Assembly: GCF_050947875.1 (NCBI RefSeq)
Contig: NC_134568.1
Span: 195,939,853-196,003,852, forward strand
Source of the DNA: Dermacentor variabilis
Lineage: Eukaryota; Arthropoda; Arachnida; Ixodida; Ixodidae
Direction of reading: 5' to 3'
Length of the DNA stretch: 64,000 nt
Under the pieces are notes generated by a model. The model worked only from the letters and a program-made list of their open reading frames with translations. It had not been told where the DNA came from and made no database searches. A program made the position numbers and the translations under genes. This document shows positions 44,446-56,079 of this stretch, one piece after another; the first letter of the stretch is position 1; the number at the start of each line of letters is the position of its first letter.

Positions 44446-44935
44446 TCACACAGTCCTCGGTAGATCTGATATCTCATCCAAATACTTCTGGATCCGCTTC
44501 TTTGTTCGTGGTGTAAAAGCCTTGCGAATTCGGCTCCAGCCCCTTCCTGCTGGTGCATATGGGGGCTCCTGCGATGAGGACGAAGATGGGCTTGGTGCAG
44601 ACTGTTGGAGCAGAACAGTAATAAACGCGATACAGCACAGATTAGCCAAACTCATGTAGTGTTTTTCTTTATTTTGAACCAATTATGCTGAACCGTAAAT
44701 ATGAATAAACATTCATATCATCTGCTACAAACAAATCACATGTATCTCAAGACTAGTAAGCCAACACAGCATATATCATGCATATTTATTTCTGAACCCG
44801 GTGTTATTTACCTTGTAGTAGCAGCCAAAGTCCACATAATGGCCTTGTTGTAGCAGGCAGCAGCTTCTCTTTAGTAAGTGGAGTGTGCTGCTTTACACTG
44901 GTGCCGTCCTCTTTTTTTACATGTCTGGAACAGAA
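44446..44935 (-). CDS. candidate two-exon gene tail (weak)
   Basis: On minus, an acceptor AAATTTCTGTTCCAG precedes an open segment 44933-44821 (HVKKEDGTSVKQHTPLTKEK) that ends at a donor CTACTACAAG/GTAAAT. A second acceptor, TTACTGTTCTGCTCCAACAG, precedes 44602-44446 with a frame SAPSPSSSSSQEPPYAPAG, then RIRKAFTPRTKKRIQKY, ending at TGA. The splice phase that would join the two in this frame is not proven; the alternative frame stops earlier. I do not recognise the protein. Confidence 0.25.
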
Positions 44936-45188
44936 ATTTTAACTCCGTCAGAAATTGAAAAAGCAAAATTTTGCAATATCAAATCGAAAAAGCTGTGACA
45001 TATATAATATTGTAATGGTTTGTGACTGCAGAACACATGCAAATGTATAGTGTTTGTTCAAGGGTGCTTAAGCAGCATGTTAATTGAAGAAATATTTTTA
45101 CTGTATATAAAATTGATGTCTGCCTAACTACAGTGCGTTCAACCGCTTAAGTATTATTAGGATAAAAAATGAGAACGTTTTTAAATGA

Positions 45189-45245
45189 ATGTGTGTTGTT
45201 TAGTGGCGCAACGGCCAGGTATGGCCAAAAAGCGCCAGAGAACAT
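45189..45245 (+). repeat. short repeat fragment
   Basis: GTGTTGTTTAGTGGCGCAAC and GGCCAGGTATGGCCAAAAAG contain a short dyad and look like the 3' portion of a dispersed repeat that I associate with ticks. No boundary evidence is available. Confidence 0.3.
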
Positions 45246-46895
45246 TTTTGCGCTCATTTATACCCTAAAAGAGGTCACACTGCTGGTTCCACAAGCAAGT
45301 GCATAAAAAACATGAAGCTGTTAGAATTGATGCATTCTTTTTCTGCACGAACGTAATGCACTGCTTCACTACTGCAAAAATGGATGCCTTAAGGTAAACC
45401 AAACTGAACAGCAAGAACATTTGGAACCAATAAGTACGAAATGTGGGTGAATTGCCACGCGTGCAACTGTTTATTACAATTAATTCAGTACTTTCACTTC
45501 AATTTATCATAGGGTTATTTGGTTTTGTAGGCCAAAAGAAGTTGCCGGTGGACATGAAAAAAAATATTGATAAGGCTACTCATTCGTCCATGGCCACGAC
45601 TACAACGAGATGAGAAATGTGACGCGCGTTGCGATATCGCTCTCTCGTGGTTTTGTGTATAACGATGGCCTCGCAACTAAAGGTTTATTTCGGAAACATC
45701 AACGGACGTTCCTGACTGCCCATATATAATGCAGGATCTGTTAATTTGTCTCCACCTATAAGTTAACGAGACGAATATTACATAACGCTTCAAGCTGCGA
45801 TGTTAAACGACCGGCATTGCAGTCCTCAGTCGCAGCAGAATCCAGCTCCCGTTTCGATGCAGACGTGTTCCGCATGGTGCATGACCGAAACATAACTTTC
45901 AGGCTTACATCTCCGCTCGCAAACACGTCACTTCACCCTAAGTTAAATAACGCGAGATAACGAAGCGCACTAAACTGGTTTTAGCACAAAATAAGCAGCC
46001 AGCTTAAGTGTACGAACCAATGAATCCGTGCCTGCTGTGCACGCCATGGAAGAAAGCATGGAGGAGGGAAAACATCAGAAGGGAGCATCGCGCAACGCGA
46101 TTGAAGCCGAGCCTGGTGGTCCAACACGTGATCGCACGTCAAAGTGCGCGGTTGGTTTTAGTGTTTCCGCTCGCAGGCAAAGCCGCGGCAGGGCAGCCGA
46201 ACAAACGCACACCGAAAAAAAAAACTACTGGCATAGCTACTGGGAACCAAACGTATATGCAAATCGCGATGCTTGCTCCGTGATTTCGGCGGGTAAAGCT
46301 TTTTAGTGCTGTGGTTTAGAGAGGGCGGATTTTTATAGGTGAAGACGAGGGCTAGGGAGGGCGGTCAAATTTTTCAACGTGAGAGTGAGGACGGTACTTG
46401 CGTCGTGAGGGAAGGGAGGAAAACAAAAATGACGGAATTTTCTCATCTCTGGTGGTGACATGATTTTCATCCGCCACATTCAAGGGGAAACGACACGCGC
46501 CTCACCCCCAGTACATTCATAACCACCGGCTGTACATAGAATGACGATGCAGATCGACAAAGCATCGCCCCAAATAAATATTTTCTTCTTCTTGTTCACT
46601 GTAATTTTCATTGTGCACCAGACAGCTGAAAGGAATTTGTTATCATTTTCAAGTTACTCTGTTGGCTGGATGTCCAGTTATGAACGGCATTGCATGCGTG
46701 CATGTGTCGAATAATTTAGATAGGCCTTGTTTAATGCGCAGGAATTCTAGGGCTACTTCCGTCGGAAATCTGTACGTCTGTCTGCAACGCGTGACCCGAT
46801 GCACCATAGGTATACATTGGGTCCTATACGAGGGTATCTATGAGAATGCCTTATGACTACGTAGGACTTCTGAGATTTATTGTTAGTACTATATA
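45246..46895. other. non-coding stretch, no gene recognised
   Basis: 46008-46310 is open in two plus frames but without a recognisable domain. 46320-46430 is rich in GAGGG/GTGAGG words like 28865-28985. Confidence 0.3.
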
Positions 46896-47150
46896 CAGGG
46901 TGCTTCAGCGAACACTTTCAAAAAATTTTTAAACTGCCTGTGGCAGACAGCCCAATTCTAGTCTATGAGCTGGTTTACTCGAAGAGTAGGACATTACTTG
47001 CAAAAAAAATATTGAAATGCGTAATCGACTAAACAACAAACATTCACTAATTAAGTTTGAGTTACCTTATTTATGGCACATATTGCAAACCTTTAAATTT
47101 GGGGTGGAGAAAGAGCTATATCAACGCTGTCTAGGAAAGAAGTTGCATCG
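46896..47150 (+). repeat. mariner-type MITE end
   Basis: It starts (TA)TACAGGGTGCTTCAGCGAAC and continues CTGCCTGTGGCAGACAGC, GAGCTGGTTTACTCGAAGAG and GGCACATATTGCAAA, in the same order as the element at 13304-13928. The right end is not seen before the LINE that begins near 47327. Confidence 0.55.
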
Positions 47151-47326
47151 ACGAAGACAAGTCCTTCTTGTTGAAACATTGGCTCAAGAGGCTTCCCTAG
47201 CCAGAATACTGTCCGCACATATACATATACTTGTATGAGTGGCTAAGAAGCCACTTGTAGGGAGTACTACCGACCCTCGGCAAGCCTTCCCCAGGCTTTT
47301 AGTCGATTCCCCCTATGTGAGCACAG

Positions 47327-48230
47327 GAGCAGTACCGTTGGTATGGCTCTCAACCGCTATGCTTTCACTTCGCAGGCGCTACTTTTCTCCAGGCTTGCTT
47401 GGTTATCAACCTTAACGCACGGCATCATTGCCTCCGATGTTCAGCATTTCCAGCCGGTCTTGTCCGTTTGCACCTTGGATGCTGCGCCCTTCACTGGCAT
47501 GACCGCATCGGCGCAAATCACCCCTGGCTCCACCTTACGCTCATCGGTGACATCGCTTGCTGTCAGCTATATCAAAAGCCAGCTTGTCTCGTCCCCCTTC
47601 AGTGGGCACGGGAGCAGTACCGTTGGCATGGCTCTCAACCACTATGCTTTCACTTCGCAGGCGCTACTTTTCTCCAGGCTTGCTTGGTTATCAACCTTAA
47701 CGCACGGCATCATTGCCTCCGATGTTCAGCATTTCCAGCCGGTCTTGTCCGTTTGCACCTTGGATGCTGCGCCCTTCACTGACATGACCGCATCGGCGCA
47801 AATCACCCCTGGCTCCACCTTACGCTCATCGGTGACATCGCTTGCTGTCAGCTATATCAAAAGCCAGCTTGTCTCGTCCCCCTTCAGTGGGCACGGGAGC
47901 AGTACCGTTGGCATGGCTCTCAACCGCTATGCTTTCACTTCGCAGGCGCTACTTTTCTCCAGGCTTGCTTGGTTATCAACCTTAACGCACGGCATCATTG
48001 CCTCCGATGTTCAGCATTTCCAGCCGGTATTGTCCGTTTGAACCTTGGATGCTGCGCCTTTCATTGACATGACTATATCTGCGCAAATCACCCCTGGCTC
48101 CACCTTACGCTCATCGGTGACATCGCTTGCTGGCAGCTATATCAAAAGCCCGCCTGTCCCGTCCGCCTTCAGTGGGCATGGGAGCAGTACCGTTGGCACG
48201 TTCCTCAACCACCATGTTTTCACTTCGCAG
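47327..48230 (+). repeat. 285-bp tandem monomers at the LINE 5' end
   Basis: GAGCAGTACCGTTGG recurs at 47327, 47612, 47897 and 48182, exactly 285 bp apart, giving three full units and a partial fourth. The first two units and the first part of the third differ by only a few bases. The last part diverges. As 285 is 95 codons, one frame stays open through the array (47343-48041). The translation has no known domain, and I regard it as a by-product. Such arrays are known as 5' promoter monomers in some LINEs. Confidence 0.95.
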
Positions 48231-48779
48231 GTTTGTGCTTCCTTGTCGTTGTACGCTAAGAAAAGCGATGACCTATGCTTGCTTCTGCTCCCGTGCCCAA
48301 GAGGTTTCCATGAAACCACTTGTGAGTGTTTTTCTATGGCGTTTCTTTTGTTGTGCTCGGGCGACGTTGAATTGAACCATAGCCCTAACACCCGCTCTGA
48401 ATCTCCGCTTGACATTGAGTGCTCTGAGCAGATGAGCATAATCGTAAAGTTCATAAAGGACATGCATACGCGTTCCTTACAAACTTTAAAGTTCCAAGCC
48501 GAGATTACTGATGGTGTTAGGGCCATAAGAAGTGGACAAAAATCGCTTGAATCAAAAGTTTCTGGCATTATGAAAACGCTAGACGCACTAGAGAAACAGT
48601 CGCAAAACATTGATAATGTCAGCCTGAAAGTTTCCAGCATAACGAAAACAATTGAAGAAGTTAGCACTCGGAATAATCTTTTTGAATCTCGTTTCAATGC
48701 ATTAGAAGATCGGTTGCTCTGCGACCATTTAATTTTCCATGGTATCCCTGATAATAATGAGACATGGCAACAAACATAA
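48045..48779 (+). pseudogene. LINE ORF1 with degenerate 2A-like motif and coiled coil
   Basis: This 244-residue frame starts within the monomer array. The part from about residue 90 on is ORF1-like. At residues 101-115 it reads FLLLCSGDVELNHSPN, matching the layout of a 2A self-separating peptide (GDVExNPGP) but with NPGP changed to NHSP. A long coiled coil follows (residues ~125-225: heptads such as LESKVSGIMKTLDALEKQ, VSSITKTIEEVST), ending DHLIFHGIPDN before a TAA. After it the frame continues at 48780-49118 (RAHCLGSYTPNKSRPVIVKF), the conserved ORF1 C-terminal RNA-binding-like block. The TAA at 48778 is a likely inactivating mutation. Confidence 0.7.
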
Positions 48780-50222
48780 TCGAATATAATCGCATTAATT
48801 GGTAGTATTACCGACACACTTGCTGCAGACGCAATCCAACGTGCGCACTGCCTAGGTTCGTATACGCCTAATAAATCCCGTCCTGTTATTGTGAAGTTCG
48901 CAAATTTCAAAATCAAAGTGAAACTACTGTCTTTGCGAAGCCAATTCAAGCTTAAGAACATTAATCTAAGTGAGGATTCTGCCGTTGCTACACGAGCAGC
49001 GCGAAGAAAATTGATAACATTCGGTAAGAGCCAAGCCTCTTCTGAACTTCTACAATCGCGATATGATAAGTTAATCCTGAACAGAAAATCATACTTGTAC
49101 AACGCCAATTCAGATTAAATTGAAGAACATAAGCAACGTAGCGATAATGTAGCCCGTGCATATCCTGTTCCGCCCCGTGCTCCGATCTAGGAAAGCGCGA
49201 GGGGCAGTGGTTAATTTTCTTAATTTATTCAAGTTTCAGTTTTATATTCCAACGTCAGAAGCACCTCCAACAAATACGAATCTTTATCTTCTACAATTGA
49301 CACATGTTCTGCAAAAATCATTGCCTGCGCATGTCACTGACACAGAAGTGTTTCACTGTGCTGTGCAATTTCGTGTTTATCGCTGCGATCGTACTGCGCG
49401 CTGAAGAGGTGGCGTCCTTTTGGCAATTTCAGATGACATTCCGTCTTCTCTTGTCTGTACGAGCGACGATCTAGAGGCTGCCTGGGTTTCCGTAACTCTT
49501 GGTCACAAAAAATTCATCATGGGCATGTGCTATCGCTCACCCTCTGCACAACCTGTTTTTCCATGACCGGCACGACGGTATAAACCTTGTTCGCACGCGA
49601 TTTCCTTCATCTTCCATCCTTCTGGGCGATTTTAATCTTCCAAACATAACCTGGAGTGATCAAACTTATTCACTCTCCCCCTTTTCAGCACAAGGTAAGG
49701 AGTTTTTAGACTTCTGCTCAGCTTTTTCATTGTCACAACTAGTAACAAAACCTGCACGTGTAGCTTCTAATGCCGCAAGCACCCTTGGTTTTGAAATCTC
49801 ACTCTGATACAATCTCGGAGATTACACACCTACCTGGTATAAGCGATCAGTGCCTACTTGCATTTTCTATTAACACTTTAATCACCAAACCATATAAAAT
49901 CAGAAAAGCTATGCATATTTACAAAAACGCTGACTTTATCACCATAGATAACGGACTAATTGCATTTCTCGACACTTTCCTACCGAATTATGAAAATCGT
50001 TCGCTTCAGCACAATTGGGACATGTTCGCCGCCAAAGATCAGGAACTAACTCAAGAGTACATTCCGTCCGGCATCATTACCTACACTTCTGATGCTCCTT
50101 GGTACAATACCAATCTTAAGCGCCTATGTAACCGCAAAAAAAAAAAAACGCTTATATCGCTCCGCAAAACACTCGGAAATTGACACACGCTGGTCTACTT
50201 ATAAGTCCGCATTCGGCACGTA

Positions 50223-50676
50223 CAGTCGCGATCAAATTGAAGGTGATCGCTCGAGCGGCGACCAAAACTAGGAGCAGCGCCACGTTACGTCATCACCGTC
50301 CTTCGAGAGGGAAACATCAGATAGCTCCCCTCTCTCTCTCTTTTGGTGTTCCCTGAAAAGTTGTCACTCCCGTCACCGTTCACGGCATAACCCACGAATT
50401 CATTTCGATTGCGCTATGAGCTTTTGCACAGAAGTGTCATTGTTAGAAAATGCATGCATGAGGAAGCGACGCACACCGATGATTGCCATGAAAGGGAAAC
50501 AAACACAAAAATGTGGCGAGTTGGTCTTGGGGGTGATGGTTGCAGCCTGGAAGAGCATAATAGGAGAAGAAGGCAGCGCAATTTTTTATCTTCGCAGTTC
50601 CGAAATCGGCCGCTATGCTGCTTGGAAGGCCCGCCGGTCGATGCTCGCGCGATCACCTTCAAATTGATCGCAACTG
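50223..50676. mobile_element. 454-bp TIR element inside the LINE
   Basis: The left end reads CAGTCGCGATCAAATTGAAG and the right end in reverse complement CAGTTGCGATCAATTTGAAG. About 41 bp are paired with six mismatches (GTGATCGC.CGAGC). It separates LINE codons for KSAFGT and SVTALKNAKSNFLY. The target duplication could not be resolved (flanks GGCACGTA and AGCGTAAC). No transposase is present. Confidence 0.75.
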
Positions 50677-52628
50677 AGCGTAACAGCACTAAAGAACGCT
50701 AAATCTAACTTTCTATACTTCCATCAATGTTAAAGACTAACGTTAAAATGTTTTGGGGTGTAAGCAATTCCTTGCGCGATGAGCACCTAACTCTGGAAGA
50801 CCCATTGCACATCCTTATACCTAAGGAACAATGCGCTGACGCATTTGTGCAAAATTTTTCTGTCCCCTGCAATGACCGCCTGCCTCCTACTCGCCAGGAC
50901 GATTATGTAGTTATTCCTCCGGTGATTGTAGATACGGCTGGCGTTGCGAAGCTGATTACCTGAACCAACACTCATCGCCTGGTTACGACTCTCCTAACTC
51001 AATATTTCTTAAAAATACCATCGCCGTTAGTTCAATTATACTAACAAAACTGTTTGAGCAATCACTGGATAAATCTACTCAACCTAGCCAATGGAAAATC
51101 GGGATGGTGGTTCCACTGCATAAATAGGGTAACAAAAATTTAACAGCTGATTATCACCCCATCTCACTCTCAAACCCTTGCTGTAAATTGCTCGAACATA
51201 TAATATTCGAACATCTTGTTAACTTCCTGGGATCCAATGCATTTTTCACACCAGCTCATCACGGATTTAGAAAAACATTTTCCTGTGAAACTCAGCTTGC
51301 AATCTTTGCGCACAAATTGCATCGTATTCTCGATCGTTCGTCATTTGCAGATTGCATTTCATTAGGCTTCGCTAAAGCATTTGGTAAGGTCTGTCATAAA
51401 CTTTTACTTTATAAACTAAGTCAGCTGAACGTTGACCCTAGCATCTTGAAGTGGATTGAATGCTTCCTATCCAATCGCTCTCAATTTGTAACCGCAAATG
51501 GCCATAACTCCCCACTTCGAAGTGTAACTTCCGGTGTACCACAAGGTTCAGTACTCGCGCCTATTTTGTTTCTCATTTATATTAACGACCTCCCTTCCTC
51601 ACTATCATCTAACATTCACTGATTTGCTAATGATTCTATTATCTTTCGTGAAATAACTAATGCAGAGGATCCTAACCACCTTCAGTCTGATCTAATTAGT
51701 GTAGCCAACTGGTGCAAACATTGGCTAATGGAACTAAACGTTGGAAAATGTAAAGTGATGCGTGTATCCCGAATAACTACCGCATTCATACATATTACCT
51801 AAATACTGTTCCCTTGGAATTAGTTCACTCTTATATTTTACCTAGGTGTGCATCTCTCTGCTAATTTATCTTGGAATCTTCATACCGACTACGTAATTCG
51901 CAGTGCTAACCGCATGCTTGGCTACCTAAGCCGTAACTTTTCAACCGCCCCTTCATCCCTAAAAATGCTTCTTTATACTACCCATATACGTCCGAAACTT
52001 GAATATGCATGTGCTTTTCGGGATCCTGCCATTGCCAAACTGATTAATTAATTAGAACTCGTGCAAAAGAATTCAGTTCACTTCATCTTGCGTAATTACA
52101 ACACAACTGCAAGTTTATCCGCCATCAAAACCAACCTTGCACTTACCCCACTTTCTTCTCGTCGTAAAATCGCACGTTTAGTTCTTCTTCATAAATTTTA
52201 CCATCATTCAACACTCCGCAATAATTTCATTTTTCAGCCACAATGCATATCGCCTCGAATCGACCACCGTTACAAAGTTGGTCTTGAATCATGTCACACT
52301 AAAACTTTTTTGCACTAATGTATTCTTCGGTCATCCACGGAATGGAACCATCTTCCTGCATGATGAAGTCGTATCTATTTACCATAACCAAAGATTTCGA
52401 GCAGCTCTAGCTAACACTGTGTAATTGAAGCATTTTTTGTTGTTTACTGTATGGTTGTAACCTAAGTGGATTTGTATTTACCGCTTTACTATCTTAGTTT
52501 GCTACCAATTTATTATGACGTTGTAAACCCTAGCTGAAGCTGTATAATCGGAAACCTTTGTACTTAAGCGTTCCAACTGCTTATAGTTGTCTCTTTTTCT
52601 CATTTGCTGTAACCCACTCCCCTCTTTA

Positions 52629-53435
52629 AAGAGACACTAAAGGCAAATATTAAGTCAAGCTAAAGTGATAGATTAATGCTTGAGAATCTCTAAGGCGTCA
52701 AGATTATCGTGAACAGGGCCTTAATAATTGAGAAACTGAGGTAGATGCAGGACATTAGAGACTCCCCTGGCCCGATGACGAAAGCACTCCTCAATTAAAT
52801 TCTGTCACTAGTACTCAACTACTCGTTGCAAAAAAACATCCTCGTATCATATTACAATATGAAATAAAATGCTACTTGTCGAGTTCTATTTCATGTTTAG
52901 AAAAAAAAAAACTAATTGAAGTTACCGTTGACAACGACGCGAGCGGTCGAAAGGTTTCCGTTTTCGCTCGACTCTGCGCCACCCACGCTTTCGCGTTTCA
53001 ATACTGTCCTGATCGCGTAGTGCTGCGCTGGTTTTGCTGGCTCGCGAAACTCGCACAAACTGCCAAGTAGCAGAGAATTCAACTTCCATGTGATGTCGCA
53101 CTTGACCAAACTCTACCCACTTTTTGGTCAAGTCTACCCACTTGACCAAAAAGCAGCTGCAGCGGCGGATCCACCACTCTGTCTTGGCTTGGTGCCTCCG
53201 TCTTTCGGGAGCCGTTTTGCTCACTGACGGCAGCAAAGGGCAGTGATGGCGTATGCAACTTCACCACTGCCCCGGTTGGGTGGCGGGAGATTTGAATTTC
53301 GAAAAAGCGTTCGGACCCTTCAGATACAATTTTCTCGTAAACTAAGTCCTTTCTTGGCAAGAAACAAGCGTTGCGAGGTTTCTGGAATGGCATTTAAACA
53401 GCCGGCGTTGTCTTATTATTTGCTTTTAGTGCCCA
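52629..53435. mobile_element. 807-bp MITE with TTTA flanks
   Basis: The left end is AAGAGACACTAAAGGCAAAT and the right end in reverse complement TGGGCACTAAAAGCAAATA. TTTA is at 52625-52628 and 53436-53439. It is inserted at the 3' end of the LINE. Open frames inside (52876-53236) are chance. Confidence 0.6.
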
Positions 53436-54394
53436 TTTATTTCCTTTGGCCTTGAGGGTAATAATAAATAAAATAAACACAACTCTTATGTCAATGTTGC
53501 ATAAATTGATTTTCATTCTGACCACTTTTGGTCACTTAAACTCTCCATCTTGTTTAGATTTCTCGTCCAGTGATTCTTGTGGGAATCATGAAATCCAAGA
53601 TTTGACGGAATGCCGCTAGTCGGGAAGAGGCATGGTGTAAAAAAAAAAAAAAAAAGAACGCCGAAGTTCATTAAATGTTCTTTTTCTTTTGTTCTTGGTT
53701 GACGTTCTCTTTCTTTCTCTCTCTCTTTCCATCTTGTAGGAATTGTATGCTTCACAAGAAATATTGAACATAGATAAAAACGCCACAACTCATTACGGGA
53801 GTTTCAGTGTGTGCAACTCTAATTACATAATTTCATCAAGTTCTTGCCGAAGATAAACATAGTTATTCCGAATACGCAAATGTCCACGCTGATGTTACGC
53901 CTCTTTGCTGCATCTTTGCTGCTTTGGGCTGCATCAAAAAGGGTAATCGCATAGTTTGTCGCTACACTTCACACCGTCATGACTGTGAATTAATAAGACC
54001 GAATAACCATACGCTTCGACTCATTGAATAGGCGAGCCTTCGACATGCTGCGGTAAACCGCACTGGGGATTTTCAAATTTATTTTTGCCTATCTTTTGTG
54101 ATAAATATCTCACTTCAGCCATAAAATTTGAACTGGAAAGGATTAGGTACACTTTTGAAATGTACCTAATAACTTTTGAAGTGAAGCTTTGTAATAAGCT
54201 TCAACGAACTTCCGTAAAATGGACTCGCAATAAAATCAAGAGAAAGCTTGGTTGATCACGAAGTCAAAGGGCTGCTGACCACATCATAACTCTCTATCTC
54301 GATGGCAACATCTGAATATTGATCACCAATGGCCCAGTGAGAACACATAGAAATGGTGTAACTGTGTAGTATAACTTGTGCACCTCATATCATA
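53436..54394. other. non-coding stretch, no gene recognised
   Basis: AT-rich with a poly-A run (53639-53655) and CT-rich patch (53708-53730). No feature is supported. Confidence 0.4.
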
Positions 54395-54985
54395 TCATTA
54401 TCATCATCGTCTGCAGCAGCAGCCTATTTTAATATCCACTGCAGGACGAAGGCCTTTCCCTGCGATCCCCAATTACCCCTGTCTTGCGCTAGCTGATTCC
54501 AATTCGCGCACACAAATTGCCTAATTTCACCACCTCATCTAGTTTTCTACCGTCCTTGACTGCGCTTCCCTTCCTTTGGCACTCATTCTGTAACTCTAAT
54601 GGTCCACCGGTTACCCAGATTACGCATTACATTTTTTTCTACATTTTTTTCTACATTCTCCAGCTCCATTTTTTCCTCTTAATGTCAACTAGAATGTCGG
54701 CTATCCCTGTTTGCTCTCTGATCCACTCCGCTCTCTTCCTTTCTCTTAACGTTGCATCTAACATTTTTTGTTCCATCGCTTTGTGCGGTTTTTAACTTGT
54801 TCTCGAGCTTCTTTGTTAACTTCCAAGTTTCTGCACGATGTGTTAGCCGTGGTAGAATGCAATGATTGTACACTTTTCTTTTCAACTGCAGTGGTAAGCT
54901 CTGAGGCAGGATTTTGTAATGACTGCCGTATGCATTCCAACCCATTTGTACATTTGTACATAGCTCGGCACACTCACTCATGACA
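54395..54985 (-). pseudogene. RTE/BovB-like LINE, 3'-terminal fragment (diverged)
   Basis: The minus frame reads MGWNAYGSHYKILPQSLPLQ, KRKVYNHCILPRLTHRAETW and KLTKKLENKLKTAQ, clearly the same C-terminal region as 10058-10600 but more diverged. The plus-strand 3' edge ATCATTATCATCATCG is the remains of the GAT tail. It is older than the two other RTE copies, judging by divergence. Confidence 0.75.
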
Positions 54986-55003
54986 CACTCATTTGAAATG
55001 CGT

Positions 55004-55195
55004 GAGTATGAACTAGAGTGAGTGCCGATGAGTGTGAGTGAACATGAGTATGAACATCAGTGAGTGCCATTGAGTGTGAATGGACGTGAGTATGAACGCG
55101 AGTGAGTACTTGTGACTGTGAGTAGCCGTGAGCATGAGCGAGTGCCGGCGGGTGTGAGTAGACGTGATTATATATGAACGTGAAAAAATGTGTAG
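55004..55195. repeat. 42-bp minisatellite
   Basis: Units begin GAGTATGAAC at 55004, 55046 and 55088, then decay (GAGCATGAGC, GATTATATATGAAC). Each unit carries GTGAGTGCC and GAGTGTGAGT words. About four units are present. They abut the 5' edge of the RTE fragment. Confidence 0.85.
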
Positions 55196-55329
55196 CCTGA
55201 AAGAAAAATTGAGCAGAAACAAGACTGCTTACGTGTGGGAATGCGAAATCAGTACATTCCTTTGGTGAAACATTTTTTTCCGCGCGTTCCTTCTCCGCAC
55301 AAGCTCTTGCCTGCGTTTTAACTGCACGT

Positions 55330-55450
55330 CGGTGGATGGATGTTATGGACGGGTGTTACGAGCGGCCCCTTTGGAACGGGGCGTTGGGTTGCGCCACCAA
55401 GGCCTTGTTATTTTATTGCCTAATGCCCCACCTATGTTAAAAAATTGAAA
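55330..55450 (+). repeat. repeat fragment around CCCCTTTGGAACGGGGCG
   Basis: GGCCCCTTTGGAACGGGGCG and GGTTGCGCCACCAAG form a short conserved block. A related CCCCTTTGAAACGGGGCGG block occurs at 29440-29465, in the 3' end of the LINE at 29425-34235. It is probably the 3' end of another LINE or SINE. Confidence 0.45.
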
Positions 55451-56079
55451 AGAAAAAAAAAACGATCAATTCCCATATCCAAAGTTTCTGAACCCCTATT
55501 GCGAACTTTGTTTTTGACCGCCTCCGTTTGTCGTTTCCCTGCTTTTTCCCGTAAGGTCAAATGAGAACGCGCCAACAACGCGTTTGCTTGCCCGCGAAGA
55601 GTCCATAACTCGAAGGACCGCTCAGCGGCGTTCAATTGGAAATTATTACGTTTTATTTTATACACTGATTTTATAAACTCGACGATGTCGTATTGCAGCA
55701 ACCGCGCTTCGTGTGAAAGAACCGTGCGCGCGGACCGTGGCGAAGTGAGCGGCCGCGGCTCTATAGGCATCGGCCTCGCAGTGCGTCAGCATCTTCGGCG
55801 GTGGCACACGGCAAGGAAGCGCCGTTCGTCTCTGATAAGCGATAAGCTCGACGTATAGTTGAGAGCGCTGCAATACGATAGCGCACGAGCGCAGTCACGT
55901 GGTTTTATTTCATATTTCGCGGGCTTTGTACAAAAGCCGAAAAAAAAAATAGACACAACGCAGCTTGTACATCGCGACAAAAAATTGCATCGGTCGTTTC
56001 TGAACCCGCTCTACAACGTAACCAAACGTACTTGCCCCTAGAGTGAATATTAAACATTTGGATTAATTGATATTAACTA
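55451..56079. other. non-coding stretch, no gene recognised
   Basis: 55540-55860 is moderately GC-rich with short chance frames on minus. No domain or splice evidence was found. Confidence 0.3.

Larger units (their letters stand above)
47327..52620 (+). pseudogene. CR1-like LINE with monomeric 5' end, ORF1 and decayed ORF2
   Basis: Order: monomers, ORF1 (48045-49118), endonuclease traces (49400-49800: DIPSSLVCTSDDL in one frame, ILLGDFNLPNITW at 49615), linker (49770-50183: DAPWYNTNLKRLCNRKKK), RT (50727-52318) and a 3' UTR to about 52620. GDFN is intact in the endonuclease. In the RT, motif A reads GFAKAFGK instead of DFSKAFD and motif C reads FANDS after a stop, so it is catalytically dead. 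A TIR element interrupts it at 50223-50676. It is the only near full-length LINE of this group in the window. Confidence 0.85.

Noticed and set aside
47343..48041. 232-codon ORF across the tandem monomers read as a repetitive protein
   Set aside because: The frame is open only because the monomer is 285 bp (95 codons). There is no domain or signal peptide, and it sits at a LINE 5' end, so a promoter array is the simpler explanation.
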